Below, in pieces: positions 1 through 8,596 of a stretch of DNA of 47,375 bases (its first letter is position 1; each line of letters starts with the position of its first letter). Below the pieces are notes generated by a model that was not told the origin of the DNA, did no database searches, and worked only from the letters and a program-made list of their open reading frames with translations. Source of the stretch: Planctomycetia bacterium (GTDB lineage Bacteria; Planctomycetota; Planctomycetia; Pirellulales; UBA1268). Position numbers and translations under genes: made by a program. The stretch lies in contig JAPLNR010000038.1 in NCBI GenBank assembly GCA_026401035.1, positions 1-47,375 on the forward strand. Reading direction: 5' to 3'.

Positions 1-966
1 GAGTGCCATGCGGCGGTCGGCCCGCACGGCCCAGATGGCGGCGGCCGCGAGCACAGCCAGCAACACCAGCGCGACCGGCAGCGGCAGGTGCCGCACGGAG
101 TAGAGCCCGTAGTCGGCGCAGAGGTTGAGTGGCAGTGCGATGAGCTGCGCGTAGAGCGCGAGGATGCGGGGCTCGATGAGCATCGCGGCGGCGAGCGATC
201 CACCCGGGTAGGTGGGCTTGGCCTCGAAGATGGCCGACTGGGCCGGCTCGAGCAGAAACCGCGCCGCGAGAAAAGCCGCCGTGGCAACGGCCCCGCCGCC
301 GATCGCGGCCTGCCAGAATCCCCGCGGTTCGTCGCGGCGAAAGAGCCACCAATAGATGGCCACGAGCAGCGGTGCCGCGAAGCCCGATTCCTTGCTGGCC
401 ACGGCAAGGAGGCAGCAGGCTATGCAGCCCACCGCCCGCCAGCGATCGCTCCCGATGGTTCGGGCGGCCGCCGTCGGATCATGCCGCATCGCGAGCAAAA
501 GCGCCCCGAGGGAAAATGCCGTCGCGAGCAGGTCTTCGCGAAACGTCGGCTCGCAGACGGCCTCGGTCACCACCGGATGCACGGCAAATAAAACCGCCGC
601 CAGCAACGCGGCTTGCTGCGTGGCAGTCCTCACGCCTCTCACGAGCCCGCTCACCACCCCCCACACCATCACCACATTCACCGCATGCAGGAGCACGCTC
701 GTAAGGTGATAGCCAAACGGCTCCCTGCCCCACACTGCCGCATCGAGCATGAGCGATGCCAGCTGCACCGGCCGGTTGAAGTCGAGCACGTCCATTCCCA
801 GCACGCCGAAGCTGAGCACCGGGAGCCAGTTTCGCGGATCGTGGATGAAGTCGCCCGTCACGATCTGCAGCCGGGCGTCGTAGACAAACTCCGCCGAGAG
901 CGTCGGGAAAAACACGGCGAGCGTGATCGCCGCCAGAATCGCCGCCTGTTTCCATGGCTCGTGCAC
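1..966 (-). CDS. TMTC-like polytopic membrane protein (partial, C-terminus outside window)
   Basis: The frame is open from a GTG at 966 to the left edge of the window, 322 codons without a stop, so the C-terminus is missing. My translation shows hydrophobic segments and an early acidic stretch (about residues 20-35). It then reads HPVVTEAVCEPTFREDLLA (about residues 110-130), AVASKESGFAAPLL and ALPLNLCADYGLYS. This pattern is typical of TMTC/DUF1736 membrane proteins, GT-C-fold relatives of protein mannosyltransferases that often carry C-terminal TPRs. A role in membrane glycosylation is inferred. An in-frame TAG at 1002-1000 blocks a longer start and no in-frame ATG precedes the hydrophobic region, so GTG is the best choice. 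It begins 25 bases after the stop of the upstream nuclease-like gene. Confidence 0.75.
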   Translation of the reverse strand, partial: MHEPWKQAAILAAITLAVFFPTLSAEFVYDARLQIVTGDFIHDPRNWLPVLSFGVLGMDVLDFNRPVQLASLMLDAAVWGREPFGYHLTSVLLHAVNVVMVWGVVSGLVRGVRTATQQAALLAAVLFAVHPVVTEAVCEPTFREDLLATAFSLGALLLAMRHDPTAAARTIGSDRWRAVGCIACCLLAVASKESGFAAPLLVAIYWWLFRRDEPRGFWQAAIGGGAVATAAFLAARFLLEPAQSAIFEAKPTYPGGSLAAAMLIEPRILALYAQLIALPLNLCADYGLYSVRHLPLPVALVLLAVLAAAAIWAVRADRRMAL

Positions 967-991
967 GATTGGCGAAAGCCCCGGGCAAACG

Positions 992-1486
992 TCAGGAAAC
1001 TACGAGGCCACGAGGAAACGCCAGCCAGCAGCCATACTCCGCGATCAGCTTCTGGGCGGCTTCGCCGGAACGGTAGCCGAAAAACAGGATTCGCACGTCG
1101 TCCACGCCGGCGGCGGGCCGCACCCGGTCGGCGGTCGCGAGAAACTCACGGACCTCCGTTTCGGTGATGTTTGTCTTCACTTCGCAGAGCACGGCCACCG
1201 GCCGACCGTCGAACGTGCCCCGGCAGACGACGTCGATCTCGGATTCGTTTCCGACCGGCCCGATCGTTTCCGGGGCGGCCGACTCCAGGACGAATCCGAA
1301 CTGTTGCTCGAGGAGCTCAGGAATTCGTTCCGCCGCATAACCGTCGAGGCGATCGTCGTAAGACACGCCAATCTTGGTGAGTTCGTCGCGAATCTCATCA
1401 AGAAGTCTTATGCACTCACGCATATTTTCCGTAGCCTCCACCAAAGGACTTTGAGGTGGCTTCTGGATTTTCGCGGGGCCGTCCAT
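992..1486 (-). CDS. PD-(D/E)XK nuclease-like protein (short paralogue)
   Basis: A 164-residue protein with a PD-(D/E)XK-type core: AAERIPELLEQQFGF (about 51-65), then Asp85 in ESEIDVV, then Glu102-x-Lys104 in LCEVKTNI. It ends FFGYRS...FPRGLVVS. The same blocks recur in the 229-residue protein at 34739-35428, so the two are paralogues. This copy lacks the long coiled coil of the other. Such proteins are usually annotated as conserved hypothetical or DUF3782-like; nuclease activity is inferred from the D...ExK triad and is not demonstrated. A clear ribosome-binding site (GGAGGG, 8 bases before the ATG) supports the start. The truncated membrane-protein gene follows on the same strand. Confidence 0.8.
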   Translation of the reverse strand: MDGPAKIQKPPQSPLVEATENMRECIRLLDEIRDELTKIGVSYDDRLDGYAAERIPELLEQQFGFVLESAAPETIGPVGNESEIDVVCRGTFDGRPVAVLCEVKTNITETEVREFLATADRVRPAAGVDDVRILFFGYRSGEAAQKLIAEYGCWLAFPRGLVVS

Positions 1487-1587
1487 CTTTGGTACCCTCC
1501 AATAGGGAGTTTATAGCAGATAGTAGTGTGGCCTTCCGGTCGGGCGGTAATAGCGCGAGATGGATTCAGTCGTAGTAGGATTATTTC

Positions 1588-2139
1588 ATGCGCGGAATCT
1601 CGAATGTTCCAAGGACGATCTTCCTCGACCGCGACGGCACGCTGATCGAAAACCGGCATTATCTGAGCTCGCCGGAGGGCGTTGCGCTCTTGCCGGGAGT
1701 GTGCGAGGCGCTTGCACGGGTGCGTGAGGCTGGGGCCAAGCTCTTCCTGTTCACGAATCAGTCGGGCGTTGGCCGTGGGTATTTCACGCTTGCCGACGTC
1801 GAGGGGGTGAACCGACGGATGATCGAGATGCTTGACCTCGGCGCCGACCTCTTCACGCAAATCTGCATCGCTCCCGAGCGACCCGACGAGCCACAGGTCT
1901 ACCGCAAGCCGTCGCCGCGGTTCATCCAGGAGATGCTCGCGGAGCATGGGCTCGCCGCGGAGACCGCATGGATGGTGGGCGACTCGTCTTCCGACTGGGA
2001 GGCGGGGATCAATGCCGGCGTCCGCGCCGCGGCGATCGTGCCCGATCCAGCGGCTGAATTGGAGCGCGAACGACGTCTCGAACTCGGCGTCGATGCCTAC
2101 GCGAGCCTGCTCGACTGGGCGTCGGCTGTTTTCGGGTGA
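1588..2139 (+). CDS. gmhB: HAD-IIIA phosphatase, GmhB-like (heptose 1,7-bisphosphate phosphatase)
   Basis: 183 residues with all four HAD motifs: FLDRDGTL (motif I, about 12-19), FTNQSG (motif II, about 54), YRKPSP (motif III Lys) and MVGDSSSDWEAG (motif IV). The overall layout is that of GmhB/HisB-N phosphatases, which remove the 7-phosphate of D-glycero-manno-heptose 1,7-bisphosphate before nucleotide activation. The match fits the GmhA- and HldE-like genes at 15.8-18 kb. Unlike E. coli GmhB, the loop before YRKP (ICIAPERPDEPQV) lacks the zinc-binding Cys/His set, so substrate preference could differ. AGGA lies 7 bases before the ATG. The gene is isolated on the plus strand, and its 3' end lies 15 bases from the convergent oxidase gene. 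Confidence 0.8.
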   Translation: MRGISNVPRTIFLDRDGTLIENRHYLSSPEGVALLPGVCEALARVREAGAKLFLFTNQSGVGRGYFTLADVEGVNRRMIEMLDLGADLFTQICIAPERPDEPQVYRKPSPRFIQEMLAEHGLAAETAWMVGDSSSDWEAGINAGVRAAAIVPDPAAELERERRLELGVDAYASLLDWASAVFG

Positions 2140-2154
2140 GTGTCTGCGGCAGGC

Positions 2155-3354
2155 TCAAACCTGCAGCCGAGCGATCTCATCGACCACGTGCTTCGCGAAC
2201 GGGATCGAACAGGTCCAGCCTGGCGACACGGCGTTGAGCACGTGCAGCGAGCGACCATCCCCTTCGAGCACGAAGTCCATCTCCAGCTTTTGCGTACGCA
2301 TGTCGAGCAGTTGGGCGCGGATGCCGGACTTACCCCAGCGGCGATAATTCTCGACCTGCACGCCCTCCGCGAGCCGGCCGGCGAGCGATACGAGGTGGCC
2401 GCGGTTGTATTTGGCGAGTTCCTCGACGGCGAGCCGGCGAAACTCGAAGCCCGCGAAAAAGAGCAGGCCCAGCTGCAGCCGGGCTATTTCGGCTGCGTCG
2501 CGGAGGCTGAAGCCGCCAAGGCCGGCGTACTGTTCGCGCCAAAAGGCGGGGATCGCGGTCGGCCCGATCTTGGCATGGCCGTCGACGGTGACGGTGAAGT
2601 GGACGCCCAGAAACGGATTCCGCAGGTCGGGCACGGGGTAGATGTTGGTCCGCAGCGCCCCCGCTGGCTCGTCGCTGTAGAGATAGAGACCCTTGAAGGG
2701 CAGGATCGTGTAGTGCTCGGAGAAGCCGAACTGCCTTGCGATCCGATCGGCGTGGAGCCCGGCGCAGTTCACGACATAGCCCGCAGACCACGACCCGTGC
2801 GATGTCACGATCTCGCTACCATGCCGCCGCCGAAACGCGGTGCCGACCGCGAACTGCACTCCCTCCCGTTCCGCATCCTCTCGCATTGCGTCGAGCACTG
2901 CACCCGGGTCGGCCGTCGCGGTGTTCGGGGAAAAGATCGCCCGCTCGCAGGTTTTCACCCGAGGCTCGATCCGCTGCGCCTCGGCCTCCGTGATGCTCTC
3001 GAGCGTGACGCCATTGGCCGCACCCCGCCGCAGGAGTTCATCCATCTGCGGGTGGTCGGCCGCGGTGCGGGCCACGACGAGCTTGCCGCAGCGGTTGAGC
3101 GGCAGGCCGCGGGCCTCGCAGTAGGCCCGGAGGGCGGCGTTGCCGTCGCGGGTGAAGCGGGCCTTGAGCGAATCAGCCGTGTAGTAGAAGCCGGCGTGGA
3201 GCACGCCGGAGTTACGGCCGCTGGCGTGCCAGCCGCAGGCGGGCTCTTTTTCGAGCACGTGCACGCTGGCGTCGGGATGCCGGCGTTTAAGCTCCCGCGC
3301 GATCGAAATCCCGATGATGCCCGCTCCGACGACGAGGAAATCGGCGGATTGCAT
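2155..3354 (-). CDS. lhgO: L-2-hydroxyglutarate oxidase-like FAD-dependent oxidoreductase
   Basis: 399 residues of the DAO/glycerol-3-phosphate-dehydrogenase fold. The dinucleotide motif is GAGIIG (residues 10-15), followed by LEKEPACGWHASGRNSGVLH, the typical LhgO signature, and a C-terminal block around FVLEGDGRSLHVLNAVSPGW. LhgO oxidises L-2-hydroxyglutarate to 2-oxoglutarate, passing electrons to the membrane quinone pool. Length matches the family (about 400). GGGAG sits 5 bases before the ATG. It lies 14 bases downstream of the polytopic membrane gene on the same strand, although a link between the two functions is not obvious. The substrate could be another 2-hydroxyacid, so the name is by family resemblance. 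Confidence 0.85.
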   Translation of the reverse strand: MQSADFLVVGAGIIGISIARELKRRHPDASVHVLEKEPACGWHASGRNSGVLHAGFYYTADSLKARFTRDGNAALRAYCEARGLPLNRCGKLVVARTAADHPQMDELLRRGAANGVTLESITEAEAQRIEPRVKTCERAIFSPNTATADPGAVLDAMREDAEREGVQFAVGTAFRRRHGSEIVTSHGSWSAGYVVNCAGLHADRIARQFGFSEHYTILPFKGLYLYSDEPAGALRTNIYPVPDLRNPFLGVHFTVTVDGHAKIGPTAIPAFWREQYAGLGGFSLRDAAEIARLQLGLLFFAGFEFRRLAVEELAKYNRGHLVSLAGRLAEGVQVENYRRWGKSGIRAQLLDMRTQKLEMDFVLEGDGRSLHVLNAVSPGWTCSIPFAKHVVDEIARLQV

Positions 3355-3368
3355 CGTAGCTCCCGGCC

Positions 3369-5270
3369 CTACTCTTTCTCGCTATCCGTGGAGCCGCCGT
3401 CCTTCTCGAGCACGACGCAGACGAGGTCGCCCGTGGCATTGCGAATCGGTGGCTTCGAGTAGCCCAGTTCGAGGAGCGCCTCCTCGAGCCCCTTGGCCCG
3501 ATCGGGGAAGCCGTTGCGATTGATGTAGATCGCGGCGAAGCCGAGTTTCTTGAGTTCGTCGACCGCCCGGGCGAAGTTCGTGGTGTTGAACTGAATCCGC
3601 TGGGCCTCCTGATTGAGCGTCGCGCCCTGGAACATCAGCCCCTGTAAGGCCGGCTGCCACTTCTCGCGCTCGCGGCCCTTCATCGAGCCGAACGAGTAGC
3701 GGAGTTTCTTGCTGTAGAGGTAGGGCCGGAAATGGTCGTAGGACGGCACTCCGGGAATCGGCGACTCCGGGAACTCCATCACCGGCAGCTGAAACACCAT
3801 AGCGGCCTCGGGCAGGGAAGCCTCCATCTTTTCGGTGAACTCGCGATCAGCCTCGACCTGCCGGGCAATCGTGGCCGTCTCGTCGGCCGTCGGGGCCCGC
3901 GGCACCTGATCCCAAAGGATGAGCAGACAGGCCGCCACCGCGCCGGCCGTCCAGAGGCTTTTCGTACCGGCGTTGGGATGCGTGGTCTCCGCCGCTTCCT
4001 GGAGCAATGACAACCGGCGGGCAGCCCAGAGGAGCGTGATCGCGAGGATCACGATGCTGTAGCGGCAACTCGTGCGAAACATCGTGAAGCCGAGGGCCCC
4101 GAGGATCGCGTTCAAGCCCCCGGTCGTGAACATGAGCACGATCCAGAGCACCCACCAGGCCTCGATCGGCACGTCTCGCTCGCGGCGGTCGATCATCGCC
4201 CGAACCGACGTGCCCACGAGCCAGAGGAGGCAGGCGAGGCCGACGATCCCCTGGTAGGAGGCCCCTTCGTCGAGGAGCGGCGCAACCTGCCGATGGGCCT
4301 TCGAGAACGCGGCCAGCGTTTCCGAGCGGTGGGTCACCGGCGGAATGAAAAGATCCTTGATCTTGAGGCCGTAGATCTCGAGCCATTTGTACTCGCGGAC
4401 GAGTGCGCCTTCGTTCGGGCCGTTGACGAGCTTATACGTCCAGGTGTCAAAGTTCATGAGGGCAAAGGCGATCGCAGCTGCCCCGATCACGGCCAGGGCG
4501 GAGAGCAGCGCGGGCCGGGAGCGGTTGCGGATGTATTGGATCGCGCCGCCAAGGAGCGTTAGCTGGCAGAGAATGTTCGTGTAGTAGACGTTTTGCAGGC
4601 CAGCGAGAAAACCGATGCCGCAGACTTTCCACCAGCGGGGCGACTTCGGCTCGATACCGGGTTCGGTCGAAACCCAGCGCCAGACGAGTAGGAAGAGGGG
4701 TATGTGCCAGGCGTACGCGACGGTGACGTGGTGTGGCGACTGCGCGAATATGTAAGGAGCAATACCGAACGCCATCCCTCCCACTGCCGCCCACGCAGGC
4801 AGGCAGCCTGAAACGCGGGCCACCGTATAAAAGGTGATCGCAGCGAAACAATGCCCAAGGAGCAGGCCGATGTTCAGACCAGCAAACGGGCCACAAACTG
4901 TCGTGAGAGTTGCCAAGATCGCAGACAACAACTCTTCAATCCATGGCCAGTCATTCCAATTTGCATCGTAGGGAGCCCCCAGTTCGGCAATGCGTTTCCA
5001 CGCGAATGGCACAGTCTGCCCGGCTGCACCGGCTTTGAGACTCGCGAAAGTCCAGAGAACATCTGCATGTTCGGGATTCTCGATATAGCGGCTTGGCCGC
5101 CTCCAGTCCGCAACTGACCAGGCACTATCTGCTCCGCAAAATGCAAGGAAGCATCCCACCACGAGGAACATTACCACTACGAGGTCGAGGGTAGACGGCA
5201 GTCCCATCGGCTGCCGTGCCGCACGGCTCATGTTTTGTGAAACAGACAACGAACTACCCTGATCAGCCAT
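3369..5270 (-). CDS. Polytopic membrane protein, GT-C-like glycosyltransferase candidate
   Basis: About 633 residues with a first transmembrane helix near LDLVVVMFLVVGCFLAF, then around ten more hydrophobic segments and a soluble C-terminal domain of about 170 residues. A loop after TM1 reads GAPYDANWNDWPWIEE, acidic and aromatic, in the position where GT-C enzymes keep catalytic acidic residues. A role as a lipid-linked sugar transferase or in polymer processing is inferred from topology and from neighbouring GT2 and transketolase genes. I do not recognise a named family. The frame is open from GTG 5306; ATG 5270 and ATG 5231 are alternatives and none has a strong ribosome-binding site. The gene starts 150 bases after the split transketolase genes. 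Confidence 0.7.
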   Translation of the reverse strand: MADQGSSLSVSQNMSRAARQPMGLPSTLDLVVVMFLVVGCFLAFCGADSAWSVADWRRPSRYIENPEHADVLWTFASLKAGAAGQTVPFAWKRIAELGAPYDANWNDWPWIEELLSAILATLTTVCGPFAGLNIGLLLGHCFAAITFYTVARVSGCLPAWAAVGGMAFGIAPYIFAQSPHHVTVAYAWHIPLFLLVWRWVSTEPGIEPKSPRWWKVCGIGFLAGLQNVYYTNILCQLTLLGGAIQYIRNRSRPALLSALAVIGAAAIAFALMNFDTWTYKLVNGPNEGALVREYKWLEIYGLKIKDLFIPPVTHRSETLAAFSKAHRQVAPLLDEGASYQGIVGLACLLWLVGTSVRAMIDRRERDVPIEAWWVLWIVLMFTTGGLNAILGALGFTMFRTSCRYSIVILAITLLWAARRLSLLQEAAETTHPNAGTKSLWTAGAVAACLLILWDQVPRAPTADETATIARQVEADREFTEKMEASLPEAAMVFQLPVMEFPESPIPGVPSYDHFRPYLYSKKLRYSFGSMKGREREKWQPALQGLMFQGATLNQEAQRIQFNTTNFARAVDELKKLGFAAIYINRNGFPDRAKGLEEALLELGYSKPPIRNATGDLVCVVLEKDGGSTDSEKE

Positions 5271-5456
5271 TCGATCAGCGGAAACATGTGCTTTTGTCCG
5301 TCTCACGGCGACATCGACCTTCCCACAGAGGTGGTTTTGAGCAGACGTGAATATACCGGCAATTAGAATCGTTATCAGAGCGTCGGCGACAGTTCTGTTC
5401 CAGGGAATCCGCCTGCTGGGCGGCCGGAAAGGCGGGCGACAACAGTGAGCAGCGTA

Positions 5457-6383
5457 TCAGGACGCCACGTAAAGGCTGGATTGCAGCCGCTCTCGCACTC
5501 TCTCATCGGACATGTCGTGTTCTCTCAACGCCTGCTGGTGGCTACCGCTTGTATGCGTGAACTCAGCCATCAGTGAGATGGATGTGATTTTTGCCAGAGC
5601 ATGCCCTTCCTGACGCAGGAGTTCACGCTGCTCGACGAGTGCGCTCCACAAGCCCCCCGTACGGCAATGCTCCTCAACCACGACAACGTGCCTTGATGGA
5701 TCAATGAGGGAAACCAAGCCTGTCGGGAATGGTTTAATTCGTGGAACAGACAAGCATGCCACGTCATGAGATCGGCACCACTCAGTGCAAACACTGACCG
5801 TTGAGCCGGTGCTGACCACTATCGCATCACCTGCGCGAAGATCTTGCCGCGCCGTGAAAACCGGTTCGGTACCGCAGGGCGAGACATCATGCACAGTGGG
5901 CCTGTCAGCTTTTCCGAGCCGTATATAGCTTGGCACATCAGACCGGCGCGCCTCATTCCAGCACGCTACGAGTTCGTGCTCGTCGCACGGCGAATAAATC
6001 GAAATGTTGGGAAGTGCTCGCAGGCAGGCGATATCCTCGCCGCACTGATGAGAAACTCCCAGTGTCGAATAAACCAAGCCAGCGCCGTCGCCAAGCAGAA
6101 TGACCGGCAATTTGGAAAAACAGAGATCAAGTTTTATTTGCTCAAGTACCCGCATCGGGACGAATGCGGCGAGACCATAAACACAAGGACGAAACCCCGT
6201 TCGAACAAGCCCGGCGGCGAGGCCGATCATGTTCTGCTCAGCCACGCCTACATTTACGAAGCGAGACGGGCGCTCCCTGCGCAGGTTGTCAAAAAGCGCG
6301 TAGCCATGATCTCCGGAAAGGACCAAGAACTGCTCGTCTTCAATGGCCGCACTGACCAGTAATTCGGAAAGCCGTTCACGCAT
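5457..6383 (-). CDS. Transketolase, C-terminal subunit (split transketolase, copy 1)
   Basis: 308 residues matching the pyrimidine-binding and C-terminal domains of transketolase/DXS-type enzymes. FVNVGVAEQNMIGLAAGLV (about 42-60) contains the conserved Glu that activates thiamine diphosphate. A C-terminal domain follows, with VVVVEEHCRTGGLWSALVEQ. The start overlaps the end of the N-terminal subunit gene by 8 bases (ATGCGTGA), implying translational coupling and a two-chain enzyme. Transketolases move two-carbon ketol units between sugar phosphates. In a glycan locus the substrate may be a pathway intermediate rather than a pentose phosphate. A second, diverged pair lies at 12.0-13.8 kb. Confidence 0.88.
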   Translation of the reverse strand: MRERLSELLVSAAIEDEQFLVLSGDHGYALFDNLRRERPSRFVNVGVAEQNMIGLAAGLVRTGFRPCVYGLAAFVPMRVLEQIKLDLCFSKLPVILLGDGAGLVYSTLGVSHQCGEDIACLRALPNISIYSPCDEHELVACWNEARRSDVPSYIRLGKADRPTVHDVSPCGTEPVFTARQDLRAGDAIVVSTGSTVSVCTEWCRSHDVACLSVPRIKPFPTGLVSLIDPSRHVVVVEEHCRTGGLWSALVEQRELLRQEGHALAKITSISLMAEFTHTSGSHQQALREHDMSDERVRERLQSSLYVAS

Positions 6384-7209
6384 TGCCTAACTCCGCGACG
6401 GCCTTGCTGTAGATCTCTTCCGTGAGACGTCTGTAGTGCCAGCTGTTGTCTCCTGCCATGAACGACACTCCGTGCCCTTTGGTCGTTCTCGCGACGAGAA
6501 CCGCCGGCTGGCCGGATCGAGACAGGAGCTGCTCGAAGGCCCCTTCCAACAGGGCGACATCGTGGCCGTAGCACTCGACGGCATTCCAGCCAAAAGATTG
6601 AAACTTGGCCAGCAGGGGCTCAAGTCCAAGGACGTCTTCAGTTCGCCCCATAGCCTGAAACTGATTCGCATCAACGATCACCGTCAGATTGTCCAGGTTA
6701 TGGTGCGCGGCGAATAGTAGCGACTCCCACATCGACCCCTCGTTCATCTCCCCATCGCCGACAATGCAATAGACACGCTGACTTCGCTCCTTGCGTTTCA
6801 GTCCGTAGGCGATGCCGGTCGCAATCGGCAATCCGTGTCCCAGTGAACCGCTCGTCACTTCGCATCCCGGAACGTCAGATTCGCACAGCCCTCGCAGCAG
6901 CGTTCCGTCCTGAAAATAATTATCGAGGTCGCGATCGCCAAGCCATCCCAGTTCATAGAAGGATGCGTACATGGCCATGACGCCGTGTCCCTTGGAAAGC
7001 ACTAAATAGTCTCTATCGCTCGCATTCGGGTTTGAGCGATCGAAACGAAGAAGGCGAGAGTAGAGGACGGAGAAGATCTCGATCAGCGAGAACGCACATG
7101 CCACATGAACAGACTGCCCCTGAAATGCCATTCGAAGCACATGCTTTCGCAAGACTTTGGGGTCAAAGCATGGGGTCCTAAGGCAGCTTATTGACGGGCC
7201 TGAATTCAT
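6376..7209 (-). CDS. Transketolase, N-terminal subunit (split transketolase, copy 1)
   Basis: 277 residues with the TPP-binding domain. LSKGHGVMAMY (about 72-82) and TSGSLGHGLPIATGIAYGLK precede the thiamine diphosphate/Mg motif GDGEMNEGSMWE (151-162), which closes with VDANQFQAMGRT. The C-terminus KGHGVSFMAGDNSWHYRR is typical of split transketolase N-subunits. It works with the C-terminal subunit encoded immediately downstream (8-base overlap). A GtrB/ArnC-like glycosyltransferase gene ends 6 bases upstream, so the three genes probably form one transcript. The ATG at 7209 is used; no strong ribosome-binding site is visible, consistent with coupling to the upstream gene. Confidence 0.88.
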   Translation of the reverse strand: MNSGPSISCLRTPCFDPKVLRKHVLRMAFQGQSVHVACAFSLIEIFSVLYSRLLRFDRSNPNASDRDYLVLSKGHGVMAMYASFYELGWLGDRDLDNYFQDGTLLRGLCESDVPGCEVTSGSLGHGLPIATGIAYGLKRKERSQRVYCIVGDGEMNEGSMWESLLFAAHHNLDNLTVIVDANQFQAMGRTEDVLGLEPLLAKFQSFGWNAVECYGHDVALLEGAFEQLLSRSGQPAVLVARTTKGHGVSFMAGDNSWHYRRLTEEIYSKAVAELGNA

Positions 7210-7215
7210 AGATCT

Positions 7216-8307
7216 TTACGGATTCGGTGTCGTGTTCGTTGAATCCACCCGAGCCGCTTCGCCTTGGACGTGCCCGCTTTCACCATTCAGGACCCTGTCA
7301 CCTTGGAGCCGTTGGCTTTCTACGACGATTGGACGGTGCCGCACCTGGGTGAGAACGGCGCCGACATACTCGCCGACAAGGCCAATCAAGAAGATCTGTA
7401 CAGATGCGAGAAAGAAGATGCTGATCACCGCCGGAGCGTATCCGGCAGGAATATAGGGCCAGAAGCACAGCTTCAAGCCCAGAAAGACAACTGCCATGAG
7501 CATGGCCAATGCGCTGAGCGAAAAACCAGCGATCGTCGCCATCCGAAGCGGCGCCCTCGAATGACTGGTGATGCCAAGCATTGCCATATCGAAGAGCGTA
7601 AAAAAATTATTCTTCGTAATCCCACGTTTTCGCAGGGGCTGATCGTACTGAATGAGGGAAATTGGCAGGCCCAATTCGCAGATGAGCCCGCGAAGGTAGG
7701 GATAGGAGTCGTGGCAGCTTCGGAGCAACTCAAGGACCCGCCTGTCATACAGTCCAAATCCGGTCACATGCTCCAAGAGTGGAACATCCGCGATCGCTTT
7801 CACGCCTCGGTAGTACAGGCTGCGCAGTGCCCAGAAGAGCGGTGACTCCTCGCTCGATCGTTTTTGGCCGACCACCGCGCTTGCGCCATTACGCCAGGCT
7901 TCGAGGAACCTCGGGATCAGTTCCGGTGGATCCTGAAGGTCCGTGCACATCAGAATCGCGCAGTCTCCTTCCGACTCCATCAGCCCGTGGAAGGGCGAAC
8001 GGATGTGGCCGAAGTTGCGGGCGTTGACGATCAGTTTCACCCGCGGGTCGCGGTCGACCAAAGCCTTGATTTTCGCAACCGTGCCATCGGTCGAAGCGTT
8101 GTCGATGAAAAGCATTTCGACCGCGTATTGCGGCAGGTCTTCGAAGACTTTTACAAGCCTTTCGTAGAGCTCATCGACATTGCCCTCTTCGTTGTAGCAG
8201 GGGAGCACGAGACCGATGTGATGACCTCGATGGAGAGGCTCCGCCGCGTTATGCAAGGATGTCAGCGGGACAAGGTCGGGGTGACTGTGAAAGAAGGGGG
8301 GTTTCAT
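7216..8307 (-). CDS. GT2 polyprenyl-phosphate glycosyltransferase (GtrB/ArnC-like)
   Basis: 363 residues. The GT-A domain begins HIGLVLPCYNEEGNVDELYE (about 30-49) and has FIDNASTDGT and the signature TDLQDPPELIP (about 137-147), the acidic motif typical of DPM1/GtrB/ArnC enzymes. Two C-terminal transmembrane helices follow (MATIAGFSLSALAMLMAVVF and VISIFFLASVQIFLIGLVGE). Such enzymes transfer a sugar from an NDP donor to undecaprenyl phosphate on the cytoplasmic face. The product could be the donor for one of the GT-C-like membrane proteins in this window (inference). First gene of the GT2-transketolase transcript; 289 bases without a gene lie upstream. Confidence 0.88.
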   Translation of the reverse strand: MKPPFFHSHPDLVPLTSLHNAAEPLHRGHHIGLVLPCYNEEGNVDELYERLVKVFEDLPQYAVEMLFIDNASTDGTVAKIKALVDRDPRVKLIVNARNFGHIRSPFHGLMESEGDCAILMCTDLQDPPELIPRFLEAWRNGASAVVGQKRSSEESPLFWALRSLYYRGVKAIADVPLLEHVTGFGLYDRRVLELLRSCHDSYPYLRGLICELGLPISLIQYDQPLRKRGITKNNFFTLFDMAMLGITSHSRAPLRMATIAGFSLSALAMLMAVVFLGLKLCFWPYIPAGYAPAVISIFFLASVQIFLIGLVGEYVGAVLTQVRHRPIVVESQRLQGDRVLNGESGHVQGEAARVDSTNTTPNP

Positions 8308-8596
8308 GTGCTCGATGCTACCCTCAAGGCCGTCTTCTCGGCCAGCGAAGCGTCTGGCATTTTCAAACCTACTTGGAGTGGCTAACGCCCCCGACGCTCG
8401 GACAGCCGAATGCCGTAAGTCGCCCGGGGCGTTGTGGACGGCCGTCAGGCCCGTGAGCTCACGAGCTCTTCGACAACATTCCCTTACGTGGTTAGATCAA
8501 GGAAAAATCGTAATCTCGCACTAGCCGGACACTAAGAGAATGGGCTGTGCAAGGGGATCCAGCGTAGAGAACGCGACTGCTTCGGCTGCGAGATCG
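8308..8596. other. Intergenic gap upstream of the GT2/transketolase genes
   Basis: About 290 bases between the end of the nine-gene operon (dehydrogenase stop at 8597) and the GT2 start at 8307. I see no convincing coding frame, tRNA-like fold or strong terminator. It should hold the promoter of the GT2-transketolase transcript, but I cannot point to a clear -35/-10 pair. Confidence 0.4.

Noticed and set aside
479..988. 169-codon minus-strand frame with an ATG
   Set aside because: Low-complexity Arg/Ala/Gly protein. The neighbouring frame on the same strand encodes the TMTC-like protein with clear hydrophobic segments.
2140..2175. GCAGG...CCTGC inverted repeat between gmhB and the oxidase gene as a terminator
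   Set aside because: The stem is only about 5 bp and no T-tract follows.
2140..3462. 440-codon plus-strand frame
   Set aside because: Antisense to the LhgO-like oxidase, compositionally a shadow.
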